Part shown: piece after piece, positions 62,428-64,000 of the stretch
How the letters are laid out: every line of letters starts with the position of its first letter
How positions within the stretch are numbered: the first letter of the stretch is position 1
Translations under genes and position numbers: made by a program
Notes under the pieces: generated by a model
Seen by the model: only the letters and a program-made list of their open reading frames with translations
The model's database searches: none
What the model was told of the DNA's origin: nothing
Assembly: GCA_020026155.1 (NCBI GenBank)
Contig: JAHHQX010000010.1
Span: forward strand, 1-64,000
Reading direction: 5' to 3'
DNA length: 64,000 nucleotides
Source of the DNA: Actinobacillus sp.
Lineage (GTDB): Bacteria; Pseudomonadota; Gammaproteobacteria; Enterobacterales; Pasteurellaceae

Positions 62428-64000
62428 ATTTTCCTTGTGTACGTTGACAAAGGCTAATTGCGCCTCCAAGAGCCATACAAAAACCACCAATCCATAGCCA
62501 TATCATAAACGGTTTATATTGAATACGAAATGCAAATGCCCCATTACCGCGTTTATCTCCCATCACAATATACATATCGCCTTTGAGAGTGGAATTAATC
62601 CCAATCTCTGACATTTGTACATCACGCACATCGTAGTAGCGTTTTTCAGTATAAATTGTCGCGATGGGTAATGCTTCCTTCGAAAACAAAAATTGTGCCT
62701 GTTCTGTAACGAAATTGCTTCCTAAAAGATTTTGGAAATCTTTATACGCCAGATGGTATCCCGCAAAATTTGTATTTTGATGAGGGGCAAGTGCAATATT
62801 TTGAGTTTGAGTAAAATAGCTGGTCATTGTCGTAGCAAATACCACGAGCGCAACGCCTGTGTGCGAAAGTAACATTCCCCAATTGCGTGGAGCAGTCATG
62901 CTTTTCCAAAATGTAAATGCGATTAAGATAAAAGCTAAGCTGAGGAAGAGGAACGCTTGCCAGGAAAATGTATCTACCGTTGGCGTGTAACAGATTGTAA
63001 CGGCATAACCAATAATGATACTTAGAAGGCATAGTAGTAAATAAGGTAACCACTGGCGCCATATTTTATTTCTAGGTAAAAATATGGCATTCATACCAAT
63101 AAGCGCTAAGGCAACCAGTGGTAAAAATAATTTATTAAAATAAGGCGCACCTACGGAAATACTGCCTAATTCAAACAGATGGTAGAAAAGTGGATAAAAA
63201 CTGCCAAGGAAAACAATAAAAGTTGCGACACTAAAAAGGAGGTTGGCGCCGAGTAAAAGATAAAGCCAAAAGTTATATCGTGCTACTCCTGTGATTATTT
63301 TTAACCGTGTAGCAAAAAAGCCAAATGCAAGTAAGCTGAAAAAACAAAAAATAAGGAGTAAACCTAAACCGCGGCTGTTATCTTGTGCAAAAGCATGTAC
63401 GGAAGTAAGGACGCCTGAACGTACGATAAAGATACCGAGTAAGCTTAGAATAAAAACGCAAAGCGCAAGTAGGATTATCCAGTACGGAAACGCCTTTGAT
63501 TTTATATTGGCAGAAAGGGTGTGCAGAAGTGCCGTTGCAACGAGCCATGGCATTAATGAGGCATTTTCACTGGGATCCCAGAACCACCAGCCACCCCAAC
63601 CAAGTTCATAATATGCCCACCATGCGCCAAGCATAATCCCTAATGTTAAGAAAACCCAACCGATTAAGACCCATGGTTTAATCTCTAATGCGAAAGATGA
63701 CGGAAATTTTCCTTTAATGAGATAAGTTAGCGTAATTGCAAAAACGACAGCAAAGGCACTATATCCTAAATAGAGTAAAGGCGGATGAAAAATTAAACCG
63801 ATATCCTGCAGCATAGGGTTGAGATCCCCCCCTTCCAATGGAGCGGGGAAAATGCGGGTAAACGGATTAGAGAAAAAGAGTAAAAATAATAAAAATATGG
63901 CATTGATGATACCTAAAAATGCAAGCGCTCGTTGACTCTCCTGATTAAATCGATGGCGCTTGGTATAGCAAAATAAAAGTGACCATAGACTGAAAAGCAA
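62417..64000 (-). CDS. nrfE: CcmF/NrfE-family cytochrome c heme lyase subunit (5' end missing)
   Basis: At least 527 residues, with the start beyond the right edge. A polytopic inner-membrane component of the system I heme lyase; it has the tryptophan-rich WWD signature GWGGWWFWDPSENASLMPWLVATALLHT and histidines in the FHPPLLYLGY and SHTGVALVVF segments that bind heme in CcmF. About 12 membrane segments are visible. The C-terminal stretch has a soluble loop and a final helix. Because the CcmH/NrfF-like gene follows directly without dsbE, the nrf (nitrite-reductase) heme-lyase NrfE is favoured over CcmF, but this is not certain. Confidence 0.75.
   Translation of the reverse strand: MLFSLWSLLFCYTKRHRFNQESQRALAFLGIINAIFLLFLLFFSNPFTRIFPAPLEGGDLNPMLQDIGLIFHPPLLYLGYSAFAVVFAITLTYLIKGKFPSSFALEIKPWVLIGWVFLTLGIMLGAWWAYYELGWGGWWFWDPSENASLMPWLVATALLHTLSANIKSKAFPYWIILLALCVFILSLLGIFIVRSGVLTSVHAFAQDNSRGLGLLLIFCFFSLLAFGFFATRLKIITGVARYNFWLYLLLGANLLFSVATFIVFLGSFYPLFYHLFELGSISVGAPYFNKLFLPLVALALIGMNAIFLPRNKIWRQWLPYLLLCLLSIIIGYAVTICYTPTVDTFSWQAFLFLSLAFILIAFTFWKSMTAPRNWGMLLSHTGVALVVFATTMTSYFTQTQNIALAPHQNTNFAGYHLAYKDFQNLLGSNFVTEQAQFLFSKEALPIATIYTEKRYYDVRDVQMSEIGINSTLKGDMYIVMGDKRGNGAFAFRIQYKPFMIWLWIGGFCMALGGAISLCQRTQGKYDD

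Overview
The window is a dense, AT-rich stretch of ordinary chromosome from a gamma-proteobacterium of the family Pasteurellaceae. The evidence is the gene content and local gene order (narQ-murB, aroK-aroB-dam, rpsP-rimM-trmD-rplS, yihY-dtd, xthA beside the DUF695/RraB-like gene, pnuC, rplM-rpsI) and protein lengths close to those of Haemophilus/E. coli orthologues. The species cannot be fixed from the sequence. By eye I find no exact copy of either classical Pasteurellaceae uptake signal (AAGTGCGGT or ACAAGCGGT), which argues against a typical Haemophilus or Actinobacillus. No phage, transposase, integrase, CRISPR array or toxin-antitoxin locus is visible.

Layout. 0-5 kb: iron-dependent alcohol dehydrogenase, narQ, murB, ppa. 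5-9 kb (minus): pfkA, rnb, fabI. 9-12 kb: aroK, aroB, dam. 12-15 kb (minus): agp and the rpsP-rimM-trmD-rplS operon. 15-18 kb: family 9 glycosyltransferase, metK, sprT. 18-21 kb (minus): xseA, kdsC, kdsD. 21-29 kb (minus): a compact six-gene tetrapyrrole operon, hemA-hemCD-hemB-hemL-hemE-hemN. 29-36 kb: rnpB, an HdeD-like gene, ompW, rplM-rpsI, folD, tRNA-Pro, tRNA-Arg, pnuC, initiator tRNA, tcdA, znuA. 36-46 kb: argS, yecM, a lipoprotein, rpsO, tilS, aroA, dtd, yihY, rpoH, roxA, rnfH. 46-52 kb: argR, yfcH, ycgL, xthA, a DUF695/RraB-like gene, yihI, a DUF2489 gene, gor. 52-56 kb: a membrane/spermidine-synthase-like gene pair, an AhpD-like gene and an AraC regulator. 56-60 kb: parE-parC. 60-64 kb: a second iron-dependent alcohol dehydrogenase behind a perfect CRP site, and cytochrome c maturation genes running off the right edge.

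Two things stand out. First, the heme operon does not look native to this family. In gamma-proteobacteria these genes are normally scattered, whereas here they form one tight operon, and HemA, the fused HemC-HemD, HemE and HemN carry sequence features I associate with Bacteroidetes. I infer lateral acquisition of a nearly complete pathway (glutamyl-tRNA to protoporphyrinogen; hemG/hemY and hemH are not here). Second, a motif of about 28 bp (an ATAAAATTTTT-like block, CGAAAAT, then core GGGGCGTGA) occurs at 14 places. Five are inverted pairs forming hairpins downstream of genes, others are single copies over stop codons, and three lie inside coding sequence. This distribution is like that of DNA uptake sequences, and I propose it as a candidate non-canonical uptake signal or an undescribed REP-like family.

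Several genes fit a facultative anaerobe: narQ, the CcmF/NrfE and CcmH/NrfFG-like genes, two fermentative alcohol dehydrogenases, and CRP/FNR-type sites before ompW, the 54 kb membrane operon and the second dehydrogenase. The heme operon would supply the cofactor for the cytochromes that the maturation genes assemble.
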